From an uncultured Sphingomonadaceae bacterium (lineage in GTDB: Bacteria > Pseudomonadota > Alphaproteobacteria > Sphingomonadales > Sphingomonadaceae): a stretch of 64,000 bases of DNA. Location of the stretch: the NCBI GenBank assembly GCA_947499255.1, contig CANMNF010000002.1, positions 942,430 through 1,006,429 of the forward strand, read 5' to 3'. The notes under the pieces were generated by a model, which made no database searches, was not told the origin of the DNA, and saw only the letters and a list, made by a program, of their open reading frames with translations. A program made the translations under genes and the position numbers. Shown piece after piece: positions 42,606-51,630 of this stretch (its first letter is position 1; every line of letters begins with the position of its first letter).

Positions 42606-42623
42606 CGTCAAATATATATGACG
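42606..42623. promoter_or_regulatory. Second PpsR-like palindrome, crtF/crtD
   Basis: CGTCAAATATATATGACG: same 18-bp geometry, outer T/A changed to C/G. Its - strand TTGACG could be the crtF -35, 17 nt from CAGTAA. Centre-to-centre distance to the first site is 31 bp (about three helical turns), compatible with cooperative binding. Confidence 0.6.
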
Positions 42624-42670
42624 AGGACTCGCAAGGAGGTCTCAGGAGAGAGCTAGCAAGGAGCGTCGCG

Positions 42671-44230
42671 TTGCGCGCCAAGGTCGTCATTGTCGGAGCA
42701 GGTATGGGCGGGCTTTCCAGCGCCGCTTTACTTGCCGCGCGCGGCTGTGATGTCACGGTGGTCGAGAAAGAAAACTGGGTTGGCGGCAAAGCGCGCGCTG
42801 AAACGGTTGATGGGCAAGCCATTGCTGCTGGCCCGACCGTCTTCACCATGCGCGATGTGTTTGAAGATATCTTCCGTGCCTGCGGTGCGCAGTTGTCTGA
42901 CTATATCGTGGCACAGCGCGCTGATGTGCTTGCCCGCCATGCCTGGAATGAAAGCGAGCGGCTGGACCTGTTTGCCGATCCTGCACGCAGCGAAGATGCA
43001 ATCGGCGCGTTTGCCGGGGCACAGGCCGCTCAGGGATACCGCGCATTCCGCCATCAGGCGCAGCGGGTTTACGATGTACTCGATCAAACAATGATGCGCG
43101 CGAACAAGCCTGCAACACCGCTGTCGCTGGTGTCGCGCATCGGCCTCACCCGCTGGAACGATCTGCGCGCCGGGCGCCCTTATGAAAGCCTTTGGAAAGT
43201 GCTGGGGGAGTTTTTCCCCGATCCGCGCTTGCAGCAGCTGTTTGGCCGGTATGCCACCTATTGTGGATCATCGCCTTTCGCCTCACCTGCCACGCTGATG
43301 TTGATCGCTCATGTCGAAGCGATGGGCGTGTGGTTGATCAAAGGCGGCATCAGCGCACTGGGCGATGCGATGCGAAAACTGGCCGAAAGCCACGGCGCCA
43401 CATTCTGCATGGGAGAGCCAGTTGCGCAGATTGATCGCAATTGGCGCAAGGTCACCGGCGTAACACTCGCCAGTGGAGAGCAAATCGAAGCCGATGCCGT
43501 CATCGTCAATGCCGATCCCACGGCGATGTCTGACGGGCTGCTTGGCAAAGCCGTGCGCAAAGCAGCGCGGCCAGTACGCAAGGATCAACGCTCGCTATCT
43601 GCCTATGTGTGGATGGCCCATACGCAGACGCATGGCTTCCCGCTCTCGCATCACAATGTCTTTTTCTCTGGCGACTACCCGCAAGAATTTGCCGAGATTA
43701 CCGATGGGCGCGCGCCAACCTCGCCCTCTGTCTATATTTGCGCGCAGGATCGCGCTGCTACAACAGATGCAACCGCAAAGGGGCGCGAACGCCTCCAGAT
43801 CATCGTCAACGCGCCTGCCAATGGCGATAGTCAGCCAAGCACTCCTGAGGAGATCGCACAATGTACAAAGGCCATGGAAATGACGCTCGCGCAGTGCGGC
43901 CTGACGCTGGAGCCGGACCGGCCGCAAACGGTGACAACCCCGGCGGCCTTCGCGAAGCTTTTCCCTTCGACGGGTGGGGCCCTTTATGGACGGGACTCGC
44001 ACCGATGGGCGGCGCCCTTCCAGCGCCAAGGCCCACGCGCGAAGATCCGTGGGCTTTACTGCACGGGCGGCGCGACCCATCCGGGGGCCGGTGTGCCGAT
44101 GGCAGCCTTATCCGGCAGTCTCGCAGCGCGGATGGTGATCGTGGACCACGTTTTGACCAAGCGATTCCACCCGGCGGGTACAGCTGGTGGTATGTCGACG
44201 CGATCAGCGCCGACGGTCAGCACGGCCTGA
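42671..44230 (+). CDS. crtD: 1-hydroxycarotenoid 3,4-desaturase (methoxyneurosporene dehydrogenase)
   Basis: 519 residues, TTG start with AAGGAG 9 nt upstream. Phytoene-desaturase family: FAD motif VIVGAGMGGLSSAALLAARG, ENWVGGKARAE, and the C-terminal GLYCTGGATHPGAGVPMAALSG. Desaturates hydroxylated/methoxylated acyclic carotenoids. After the conserved end (about 44140) the frame runs on for ~30 residues that read through the start of crtC in another frame. Confidence 0.92.
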   Translation: MRAKVVIVGAGMGGLSSAALLAARGCDVTVVEKENWVGGKARAETVDGQAIAAGPTVFTMRDVFEDIFRACGAQLSDYIVAQRADVLARHAWNESERLDLFADPARSEDAIGAFAGAQAAQGYRAFRHQAQRVYDVLDQTMMRANKPATPLSLVSRIGLTRWNDLRAGRPYESLWKVLGEFFPDPRLQQLFGRYATYCGSSPFASPATLMLIAHVEAMGVWLIKGGISALGDAMRKLAESHGATFCMGEPVAQIDRNWRKVTGVTLASGEQIEADAVIVNADPTAMSDGLLGKAVRKAARPVRKDQRSLSAYVWMAHTQTHGFPLSHHNVFFSGDYPQEFAEITDGRAPTSPSVYICAQDRAATTDATAKGRERLQIIVNAPANGDSQPSTPEEIAQCTKAMEMTLAQCGLTLEPDRPQTVTTPAAFAKLFPSTGGALYGRDSHRWAAPFQRQGPRAKIRGLYCTGGATHPGAGVPMAALSGSLAARMVIVDHVLTKRFHPAGTAGGMSTRSAPTVSTA

Positions 44231-45069
44231 CGATTATCGCTTTTCTGGGCAGCGTGTTCTCTCCTTATTACAAGAAGAGCGGCCGCAGCGATCCCATCAA
44301 TCACGCATCTTTGAATGTGGCGCTGTATGGTCCCAAAGCGCGCTGGGCGATGACCGAACATCCGCGTGGTGCGGTGAAACGGGATCGTGCATCTTTGAGC
44401 ATCGCGGCCAGCCATGTGGAATGGACTGGCGATGCTTTGCGCATCCATATTGAAGAACAGGATAAGCGCCTGTTCAATCCGTGGCAGCGCCCGGTGCGCG
44501 GCGTGGTGACGGTCTATCCCGATATGATCAATCGCACTGGCTTTGCGCTTGATGCTGACAATGCGCATATCTGGCATTGTCTATCACCGCGCGCGCGCGT
44601 GGAGGTGAAAATGGATGAGCCGGGTCTGTCATGGACTGGTGGCGGATATCTTGATCACAATCGCGGGTCAGAATCGTTGGAAGAGGGCTTTCGCCATTGG
44701 CATTGGTCGCGTGCGCATATTGGGCGTGAGGCGGTGGTTTGCTATGAAGGCACTCGCCGCGACAATTCGCGTTTCGCCAGCGCTTTGCGCTTTGATGCCA
44801 GCGGATCACCTGAACAAATAGATCTGCCTATGGTTGCGCCTTTATCCAATTCACGCTGGATGGTGAAACGCCAGACGCGCGCCGATAAGGGGCGGGCGAG
44901 GGTGCTCAAAACATGGGAAGATTCGCCCTTCTATTCCCGCTCAACCATCAGTTCTCACCTGTTTGGTGAGAAGGTTGTGGCCGTGCAAGAAAGCCTTGAT
45001 CTCGATCGGTTTACATCGCCTGTGGTGCAGTTCATGCTGCCATATCGGATGCCGCGCAAAAAGGGTTAG
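44005..45069 (+). CDS. crtC: Carotenoid 1,2-hydratase (hydroxyneurosporene synthase)
   Basis: 354 residues from ATG 44005; the open frame extends back to 43861. Adds water to the psi end of acyclic carotenoids. Family landmark FDQAIPPGGYSWWYVDAISA, then FLGSVFSPYYKKSGR, INHASLNVALYG and a C-terminal FQM-like VVQFMLPYRMPRKKG. The conserved part begins near 44135, so the first ~45 residues are doubtful. In-frame ATG/GTG codons nearer to it were not found, which forces a long overlap (at least 226 nt) with crtD. Its stop overlaps the opposite-strand 42-residue gene by 4 nt. Confidence 0.88.
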   Translation: MGGALPAPRPTREDPWALLHGRRDPSGGRCADGSLIRQSRSADGDRGPRFDQAIPPGGYSWWYVDAISADGQHGLTIIAFLGSVFSPYYKKSGRSDPINHASLNVALYGPKARWAMTEHPRGAVKRDRASLSIAASHVEWTGDALRIHIEEQDKRLFNPWQRPVRGVVTVYPDMINRTGFALDADNAHIWHCLSPRARVEVKMDEPGLSWTGGGYLDHNRGSESLEEGFRHWHWSRAHIGREAVVCYEGTRRDNSRFASALRFDASGSPEQIDLPMVAPLSNSRWMVKRQTRADKGRARVLKTWEDSPFYSRSTISSHLFGEKVVAVQESLDLDRFTSPVVQFMLPYRMPRKKG

Positions 45070-45194
45070 TCACGCGCTTCCTCGCGCGCATTCTTTTCCT
45101 TGTTGCGCCGGATTTCCCGGTTGACGGACCATATCTGATAAGCGCCAAACCCCAATGCTGCGACAGCCATAAAGGCAGGTTCGATCCAGTTCAT
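45066..45194 (-). CDS. 42-residue single-helix membrane protein after bchO
   Basis: MNWIEPAFMAVAALGFGAYQ begins the protein: one membrane helix (residues ~5-22), then a strongly charged tail (NREIRRNKEKNAREEARD). ATG 45194 overlaps the bchO stop (ATGA), good evidence for coupled translation in the bchI-D-O transcript. Too small to place in a family with certainty. A role with BchO/Mg-chelatase is guessed from position. Confidence 0.72.
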   Translation of the reverse strand: MNWIEPAFMAVAALGFGAYQIWSVNREIRRNKEKNAREEARD

Positions 45195-46093
45195 TGCGCC
45201 GGGCCTTGCGAGGGGTGCAATACATGATCTTGCATAAAAGCTGCGATCCTTTGCGCAGCCTCCTCAGGTTCTTCTTCATGCGCCAAATGGCCCATATTTT
45301 CGAGCACTTCCAGCGTGCAATTGGGCAGCAGCTTTGCCGCATTTTGAGCCGAGGACAGCGGCACGGCATTGTCTTGCCCGCCATGGATCAGATGTACATT
45401 TTGGGTGAAGCCGGGCAGGCGCTGGCTAAATGCGGACAGATCCCAACTTGCCATCATGGTAAGCGCGCCCTCGCAATGGCGGCTATTGCCAACAAGCTTG
45501 GAATAGCAGGCAAGCCCTTCGGCATCGATTTGCGAATTTGTGGCGCGTTTAAGAAATCGCTCCGCTTCACCCGGAATACGCGCAATGCCAGCAAACAGGC
45601 GCGGGGCGAGCGGATTGAGCAGCAGCAGTTTCGCCATGGCAGGGAAAAGCTGTTCGCCCAAACCTTCAAACGGCATCAGAGCCGGATTGTAACCGATGAC
45701 GGGGATGGGCTTATCAGCCTTTCCGCCCATATGCAGCGCGATGGCAACGCCTGCCGAATGGCCAACAATAGCTGCCGGTTCAACTTCCAAAACCTGCAAC
45801 AACGCATCAAGCGCGCGGCCCATGCCATCCAGGCTGCGACCTTGCCAACTGCCACCTGCGGTAAAAGCATGGCCGGGCAGATCGGGTGCGATCACGCTAT
45901 AATCCTTGGCCAAAAGCGGCAGGATCGTGCGCCAGCTATGGGTGGAAGCGCCGGTGCCGTGGAGTAGCAGCAGCGGCGGTCCTTCGCCCATGCGCTGCAC
46001 ATGCCATTTTAGCCCGCCGGCATGGACAAAGCTGCTGGCTTCCCGGTGCGGCCAATCGCCGCCATCTTCGCTCCATTTCAGGGGGCTTTTCAT
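45191..46093 (-). CDS. bchO: Alpha/beta-hydrolase BchO, Mg-chelatase accessory protein
   Basis: 300 residues. Alpha/beta-hydrolase fold: oxyanion LLLHGTGASTHSW, nucleophile elbow GHSAGV, acid region LIHGGQDNAVPL, and final His in LENMGHLAHEEEP. So a Ser-Asp-His triad is present, though the reaction is not known. Conserved with bchI and bchD in purple bacteria, and ATGA overlap with bchD. Confidence 0.93.
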   Translation of the reverse strand: MKSPLKWSEDGGDWPHREASSFVHAGGLKWHVQRMGEGPPLLLLHGTGASTHSWRTILPLLAKDYSVIAPDLPGHAFTAGGSWQGRSLDGMGRALDALLQVLEVEPAAIVGHSAGVAIALHMGGKADKPIPVIGYNPALMPFEGLGEQLFPAMAKLLLLNPLAPRLFAGIARIPGEAERFLKRATNSQIDAEGLACYSKLVGNSRHCEGALTMMASWDLSAFSQRLPGFTQNVHLIHGGQDNAVPLSSAQNAAKLLPNCTLEVLENMGHLAHEEEPEEAAQRIAAFMQDHVLHPSQGPAQ

Positions 46094-47778
46094 GCTGCAA
46101 CCTTAGGTTTGGCGGCGCTGACCGCTTGATGCAAAGCTTTGGCATCGGCGCGCGGCAGAGCGAGGAAGCGACCTTGCATTGCCTTGGCCAATAAAGCTGC
46201 ATCGGGTGAAGAGCGCGGCGAGATATCGATCACCAGACTATCCAGTCCGGCACGCGCAATGGCTTTGGCGGCATGTTCTGCATCCTCGCCAGCGCGCGAC
46301 CGGCTGGCTGTGCCGTCCGCTGCGATATTGGCGCGGCCATCGGTAAGCACGACCAATAAAGCTGTGCGCCCTTTGGCAATGATGGACGCCCCCATTTCAT
46401 GCGCCAGCGATAATCCTGCGGCGAGCGGTGTGCCGCCACCACCGGGCAAATCGCCCAAAGTGCGGCGCGCACGCGTGAGCGAGCGGGTGGGCGGCAGCAA
46501 CAGTTCCGCACCGTCGCCACGAAACGCGATCAGCGCGACTTCGCTGCGCGTCACATGGGCCTGTGCTAACATCAATTCCACCGCGCCTTTGGCTTCGGCG
46601 AGCCGGGCAAAGGCAGCCGAGCCAGAGGCATCGACGCAAAACACGGTGACCATGCCAGCGCGTTCTTCAAACCGGCGGATACGCAAATCCTGCTTGCGCA
46701 CGATCACGCCTTGGCTAGGCGATTGGACTGCGCGTTGGCGCAGCTTTTGCCAGGGGATCGCGGTGCGCAGCGTATCGATCAAGGCAAGGCGCGCGCCGCC
46801 TCTGGGCATGCCGGGCTGTGTGCCCAAAGGTCGCCCGCGCAACGCAGATTTGCGCCGCTTGCCAGCGGAACTCCCTGTGCCGCGCCGTTGCAGCTTCCCA
46901 TCCGCCATTGCAGCAAGGATATCGGGCGGAATGGCGGCCAATGCTGCTTCGAGCACGACATCTTCTACCTCGCCTTCAGAAGGCTGATTGGTGTCACTCT
47001 GGTTATCTTGCGTCGTATTATCTGGCTGATCCGGTTCGTTCGGTGGATCTTCCTCAGGCATCGGCATCTGGACGGCGCGCGGCGCAAATACAAGGCGCGC
47101 GGCAATGGTCAGATCGGCCTCCGCGATGGTCTTTCGGCCCTGAAATGCCGCATGGGCGCGGGCGGTTGTCGCAGCAAAAAGCATGGGCCGGATGGAATGA
47201 ATGCCCAAAGCTGCCGCAGTTGCCGCCAGTTTTCCCAAAGCCTCCTCATTCAGCATAGCCACTTGATCGATAGCGATCTGGCCCGCTGGCTTAAGCATTG
47301 TATCAGGCAGGCTTTCAGCGCGCGAAAGATCGCAATGAAACGCCGCGCGTTCCAGCAATGTCGCAGGCGGACGGTCATCGCTCTCAATGCCATCATCCAG
47401 CAGCACCAGTCCCGGCGCGCCATCGCCTGTATCCATCCCTTGCGCCAAACGCCCAGCCGTCGCTTCGGCCAGCCGTTCCGCCATCGGGATCAACAAGACG
47501 CCGCCTTTGGCTTCGGTTAGCAGTCCGGGCATGGCAATGGCTCGCCCCGCGGAAAGGCTGGCGGCAAGGTCTATCCCGCCAAGCAATCGTTCATCATCAA
47601 TGCCCGGTGGCAGGCGGTGAAGCCTTGCCGCATCGCGCAATGCCTCCACCAAATGTTCACGCGCCGGGCCAAAGCCGCGCAAGCTCACCCCGCCAAGCGC
47701 GCCCGGTGCGATCAGGAAAAGCTGCAAAGCCAATTGCGCATCCGCAATAGGATCAGGTGGCTGGCCAGGTGCGTCCAT
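46090..47778 (-). CDS. bchD: Magnesium chelatase subunit D
   Basis: 562 residues from ATG 47778 (MDAPGQPPDPIADAQLALQL); the frame continues back into bchI. N-terminal degenerate AAA+ domain (to ~240), acidic Pro/Gln/Asn linker (EEDPPNEPDQPDNTTQDNQ, about 250-285), and C-terminal integrin-I (vWA) domain with MIDAS motif DASGSAAF. Forms the ID platform that drives Mg2+ insertion by BchH. 7 nt after bchI. Confidence 0.95.
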   Translation of the reverse strand: MDAPGQPPDPIADAQLALQLFLIAPGALGGVSLRGFGPAREHLVEALRDAARLHRLPPGIDDERLLGGIDLAASLSAGRAIAMPGLLTEAKGGVLLIPMAERLAEATAGRLAQGMDTGDGAPGLVLLDDGIESDDRPPATLLERAAFHCDLSRAESLPDTMLKPAGQIAIDQVAMLNEEALGKLAATAAALGIHSIRPMLFAATTARAHAAFQGRKTIAEADLTIAARLVFAPRAVQMPMPEEDPPNEPDQPDNTTQDNQSDTNQPSEGEVEDVVLEAALAAIPPDILAAMADGKLQRRGTGSSAGKRRKSALRGRPLGTQPGMPRGGARLALIDTLRTAIPWQKLRQRAVQSPSQGVIVRKQDLRIRRFEERAGMVTVFCVDASGSAAFARLAEAKGAVELMLAQAHVTRSEVALIAFRGDGAELLLPPTRSLTRARRTLGDLPGGGGTPLAAGLSLAHEMGASIIAKGRTALLVVLTDGRANIAADGTASRSRAGEDAEHAAKAIARAGLDSLVIDISPRSSPDAALLAKAMQGRFLALPRADAKALHQAVSAAKPKVAA

Positions 47779-47785
47779 TGTGCGC

Positions 47786-48787
47786 TTATCCGAACAGTTC
47801 GTCCAACGCGCGCGCGATCCGCACGGTTGAACCTGTTTCATCCAGCACATCGCGCCGCAATCTATGGCGCAGCGCCATGGGAGCCACCGCAATCAAATGG
47901 TCGCGCCGGACCGCCTTGTCGCCTTTTAGCGCCGCCATAGCTTTCGCTGCGCGCATCAAAGTCAGTTCACCGCGCAAACCATCTGCGCCAACGGCAATAC
48001 AAAGACTTGCAGCATCTTCCAGCACATCATCAGGCACCGTCATCGTGGCCAGTTTCTTGCGGCCGCGCGCGATCTGCTTGAGGATCGCCTCATCCGCCGC
48101 GCGCCAATCCTTGGCAAAGCTCTCAGCATCGGCTTCTTGCGCAGCACAGCGGCGCATAATTTCAACCCGGTCAGCAATGGCTTCGGGTGTGCGCACTTCT
48201 ACCGATAAACCAAACCGATCGAGCAATTGGGGGCGCAGTTCGCCTTCTTCAGGATTGCCGCTGCCAACCAAAACAAAGCGCGCCCTGTGACGCACGGACA
48301 AGCCTTCGCGTTCAACCACATTTTCACCGGATGCTGCCACATCGAGCAACAGATCAACCAGGTGATCTTCCAGCAGATTGATTTCATCGATATACAAAAA
48401 GCCGCGATGCGCCTTGGCCAAAAGGCCCGGTTCAAACACCTTTTCGCCTGCACGCAATGCGCGTTCCAGATCGAGCGCGCCAACAAGGCGGTCTTCGGTC
48501 GCGCCAAGCGGCAGATCAACAAACGGCACAGGCCGTTTGCGCACTCGTCCCGAAGTGCACGGGTCAGGGCAGGTCCCCTTTTCTTCAGGCAAGCAGCCGA
48601 AGCGACAATCCTCGACCGCAGAAATAGGCGGGAGCAATTGGGCGAGCGCACGGGCGGCAGTGGATTTGCCTGTCCCGCGATCACCAAAGACCATCACGCC
48701 GCCAATCGCCGGCTCAACCGCCGCGATCAGCAAAGCGTCCTTCATCTCGTTTTGCCCAACGATTGCGGAAAAGGGAAAGCGCGCCAT
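47786..48787 (-). CDS. bchI: Magnesium chelatase subunit I
   Basis: 333 residues from ATG 48787 (MARFPFSAIVGQNEMK; AAAGGA just upstream). A TTG 51 nt earlier is possible but has no ribosome-binding site. AAA+ ATPase: Walker A GDRGTGKST, Walker B FLYIDEINLL, sensor-1 LVGSGNPEEG, and a cysteine-containing insert CRFGCLPEEKGTCPDPC. First gene of bchI-D-O. No PpsR-type palindrome was seen in front of it. Confidence 0.95.
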   Translation of the reverse strand: MARFPFSAIVGQNEMKDALLIAAVEPAIGGVMVFGDRGTGKSTAARALAQLLPPISAVEDCRFGCLPEEKGTCPDPCTSGRVRKRPVPFVDLPLGATEDRLVGALDLERALRAGEKVFEPGLLAKAHRGFLYIDEINLLEDHLVDLLLDVAASGENVVEREGLSVRHRARFVLVGSGNPEEGELRPQLLDRFGLSVEVRTPEAIADRVEIMRRCAAQEADAESFAKDWRAADEAILKQIARGRKKLATMTVPDDVLEDAASLCIAVGADGLRGELTLMRAAKAMAALKGDKAVRRDHLIAVAPMALRHRLRRDVLDETGSTVRIARALDELFG

Positions 48788-48887
48788 CCATCCTTTGTGA
48801 ACGAGTGCAGCGGGCGCGACAAGAGGGGTCTGCGACAATGGGGGGCAAACACCCCTGTTCGTGATTGCCTCAGCATTTGAAGCAAAT

Positions 48888-48924
48888 ACAAAAGGGGCCG
48901 CGCCATTGCTGGCACGGCCCCTTT
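48888..48924 (-). terminator. Terminator after the TonB receptor
   Basis: The stem AAAGGGGCCG / CGGCCCCTTT with an inner GCC/GGC pair lies 25 nt after the receptor stop. On the - strand it is followed by TTTTGTATTT. Confidence 0.7.
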
Positions 48925-48948
48925 GGGTTTGCGTATGTGGCTTAGAGT

Positions 48949-51480
48949 TTAGAAGCTCAAGCCGACTTCTACACCCACCAAACGCTGCGCGCCGGGCGAG
49001 ATGAAGGAACCGCCAAATTCAATCGCCGGGATCACCTCGTTGAGATATTGCTCGTCAAACAAGTTCTCAGCAAAAGCGGTGATGCGGATATTGTTCATTT
49101 CAACACCAACGCGCAGGTTGACTACGCCAAAAGCATCACGGCGCGCGGCGGAATAATCGGCATCGCCGACAAAGGCGGGCAAAGTCAGGCCATCGGGCCC
49201 TTTATCCAGCGGCAACAGACCAGAGAACAGCGTTGGGCGCTCCTGATCTTGCACGGTATGGAACCATGTCGGGCCAGTGAGGCGATAGTCAGCGCGCGCG
49301 ACAAAATCCATCGAGCTGGACAGCGGCACATCAATCTCACCGCCGATATTCAGCGTGTAATCCGCTGTATAAGGCGACTTGTTGCCCACCGTGTATGTCC
49401 GTGAAGAGTTTTCCTTGATCTCGCTTTCGGTCACATTGAAAGCACCAAACACGCGGAAGCCATCTGTTGGCTCAACGGTGAGGTTCAGCTCACCACCATA
49501 TAGCTCAACCTCATCAATGTTGGAGACAACGCGCAGCAGGCCAAACGGTCCAACGAAGAATTCGAAGAACTGCATATCATCAACCACGGTATAATAACCG
49601 GCGAGATCGAAAGTCACCATGCCATCAAACAGATTGCCTTTAAGGCCCGCTTCAAATGCGCTGGAGACTTCCTTGTCGTACTGATCTTCGATCGTCACAT
49701 CAGCGCCGATGAACTGGTTGAAGTTTGCATCGACCAGCGCGGCTGAGCCCTGATTGTTGAAGCCACCAGATTTAAACCCGATACCCCAGTTGGCATACAG
49801 GTTCAGATTTTCGCTGGCAGCATAGCTGATCGTGACTTTGGGTTGCGCTTGCTCAAAGGTTTGTGAGATCGGCATCAGATTGCCAAACGCCTGACCCGGA
49901 TTGATCGGACCCCCGGTAAACGGGTCTGTCGCGCCAACAGGCACCAGTGAATTGGTGTCGCGTTCCTCAATGTCATAACGGATCGCACCGCCAATCGTCA
50001 GCTTCTCCGTCGCTTCGATCTCAACAGAGCCAAACGCTGCATAAACATTGGTATCGAAGGCATCAGCCAAAAGCAGCGATGTGGGGTTTGAGCTGTCGGG
50101 ACCATTAAACAGCTGGCGGCTTACACCCAAGCCCAGATCGGCGCCGATACTGACCCCAACTTCGCGGTCAATAGTCAGGAAATACCCGCCAAGCTGCCAA
50201 GTAACTGGTCCGCCATTATCAACCGCTATGCGCACCTCGGCGCTGAAATCGGATTGATCACGCGTTTGCAGCTGTGTGCCATCGCAGGTGGAAGGGCTGT
50301 AAGCGCCAAATGTTGAACCAAGGCCGGTGTTGAAGATGAACGGGACGGGGATCTCGCCGATAAAACCGGGTTGATTAACCGGGAACCCGGTCAACTCTGC
50401 GGTGCTATCAAAACACGCGTTCACGGCAGCCTGGCCCGCGGGATCGGCGGCCTCGATAAAGCGACCAAAATCGGCCGATGTGCCATCAGCTGTCAGGATT
50501 TGCGAAACATCGGAATACAGCGCCCATGCCGTTAGCGTGACATCGCCAAAATCATGCTCAAGCTTGATCGATGCATCGAAGCTTTCTTGTTCATTGGTAG
50601 GGCGGATATTGCCGTAATAGTTGAACTCATGCTCATTCACATCTTCGAAAAACGCAGGGTTGGTGCCTGCAAAGTTGGGCAGGTGGAACGATGAATTGAA
50701 GTTGATCGATGCGCCGTCAATTTCTGAATAGCGAACTTTGGTATCGATTTCGGTATTGTCACCAGCTTCCAGGATTACCCGGCCATCAACAGACCATACT
50801 TCCTGATTATCGACCACGTCTTCTTGAAGGAACGTGTTGGTGAAAAAGCCATCGGTGCGGCGATAATATCCTGAAAGGACAAAGCCTGCAGTATCGCCAA
50901 GCGGCCCGGCAACATAGCCATTACCCTGAAAGGTGTTCTCATTCGCGCCGGAGACAACCAGCTCGCCTTCATAAAAAGAGCCAGGCTTCAATGTCTGCAA
51001 CACAACTGCGCCCGCCGCTGCGTTACGACCATACAGCGCGCCTTGTGGACCTTTAAGGATTTCCACCTGCGTCAACGTGCCTTGCACCTGATTGAGCTGC
51101 GCGGTGTTGGTCTTTAAAATGCCATCCACCACCAGTGCGATTGAACTTTCCGCATCGCGTGCGCCGTTAATGCCGCGAATGTTGACCTGCGTATCGCCAG
51201 CTTCTGCAGTCCCTGTAACGATGGTGACACCGGGCGTCAGCTGCGCAAAATCTGCAGCATTTTCAGCGCCGGTTTTTTCCAGGGCATCGGCGGTAAGAAC
51301 CGCGACGGAAACCGGGGCTTCCTGAAGCGTTTCATCGGTACGGCGCGCGGTGACCATAATGACGCTGTCTGCCGCATCGCTGGATTGCGCTTCTGGCGCG
51401 CCATCTTGAGCGATAGCAGCAGCAGGCGCGAAGGCACCGATGCTGAGTGAAGCGAGCAGATAAGCTTTGGTGAACCGCAT
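48949..51480 (-). CDS. TonB-dependent outer-membrane receptor
   Basis: 843 residues from ATG 51480; the frame opens 87 nt earlier without a signal. Signal peptide MRFTKAYLLASLSIGAFAPA. Plug domain ~45-170 (APVSVAVLTADALEKTGAEN; ILKGPQGALYGRNAAAGAV), then a 22-strand-type barrel ending VGVEVGLSF. Typical of sphingomonad receptors, which import siderophores, vitamins or organic carbon. No specificity can be read from sequence. Divergent from a GntR regulator whose likely operator lies between them, so the substrate is probably that of the hyu operon (inference). Confidence 0.92.
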   Translation of the reverse strand: MRFTKAYLLASLSIGAFAPAAAIAQDGAPEAQSSDAADSVIMVTARRTDETLQEAPVSVAVLTADALEKTGAENAADFAQLTPGVTIVTGTAEAGDTQVNIRGINGARDAESSIALVVDGILKTNTAQLNQVQGTLTQVEILKGPQGALYGRNAAAGAVVLQTLKPGSFYEGELVVSGANENTFQGNGYVAGPLGDTAGFVLSGYYRRTDGFFTNTFLQEDVVDNQEVWSVDGRVILEAGDNTEIDTKVRYSEIDGASINFNSSFHLPNFAGTNPAFFEDVNEHEFNYYGNIRPTNEQESFDASIKLEHDFGDVTLTAWALYSDVSQILTADGTSADFGRFIEAADPAGQAAVNACFDSTAELTGFPVNQPGFIGEIPVPFIFNTGLGSTFGAYSPSTCDGTQLQTRDQSDFSAEVRIAVDNGGPVTWQLGGYFLTIDREVGVSIGADLGLGVSRQLFNGPDSSNPTSLLLADAFDTNVYAAFGSVEIEATEKLTIGGAIRYDIEERDTNSLVPVGATDPFTGGPINPGQAFGNLMPISQTFEQAQPKVTISYAASENLNLYANWGIGFKSGGFNNQGSAALVDANFNQFIGADVTIEDQYDKEVSSAFEAGLKGNLFDGMVTFDLAGYYTVVDDMQFFEFFVGPFGLLRVVSNIDEVELYGGELNLTVEPTDGFRVFGAFNVTESEIKENSSRTYTVGNKSPYTADYTLNIGGEIDVPLSSSMDFVARADYRLTGPTWFHTVQDQERPTLFSGLLPLDKGPDGLTLPAFVGDADYSAARRDAFGVVNLRVGVEMNNIRITAFAENLFDEQYLNEVIPAIEFGGSFISPGAQRLVGVEVGLSF

Positions 51481-51573
51481 TTTGAATTCCCCGTTGTAAA
51501 ATTTATTTCGGTTAGCAATGGTCTTTTGTTCAAGAACGTTCCGGCTGCAACCGGTCTTGTTGGTCATGTTGAA

Positions 51574-51585
51574 TTTGTATACAAA
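51574..51585. promoter_or_regulatory. Palindromic operator-like site in the divergent TonB/GntR region
   Basis: TTTGTATACAAA, a perfect 12-bp palindrome in the ~150-bp region between the receptor start (51480) and the regulator start (51631). Length and symmetry suit a GntR/FadR-type dimer. A near copy overlaps the start codon at 52330. Confidence 0.65.
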
Positions 51586-51630
51586 GTGTGGTCATTCAAC
51601 ATCACCTACGAATCAGCGCCTGAGGAACCT

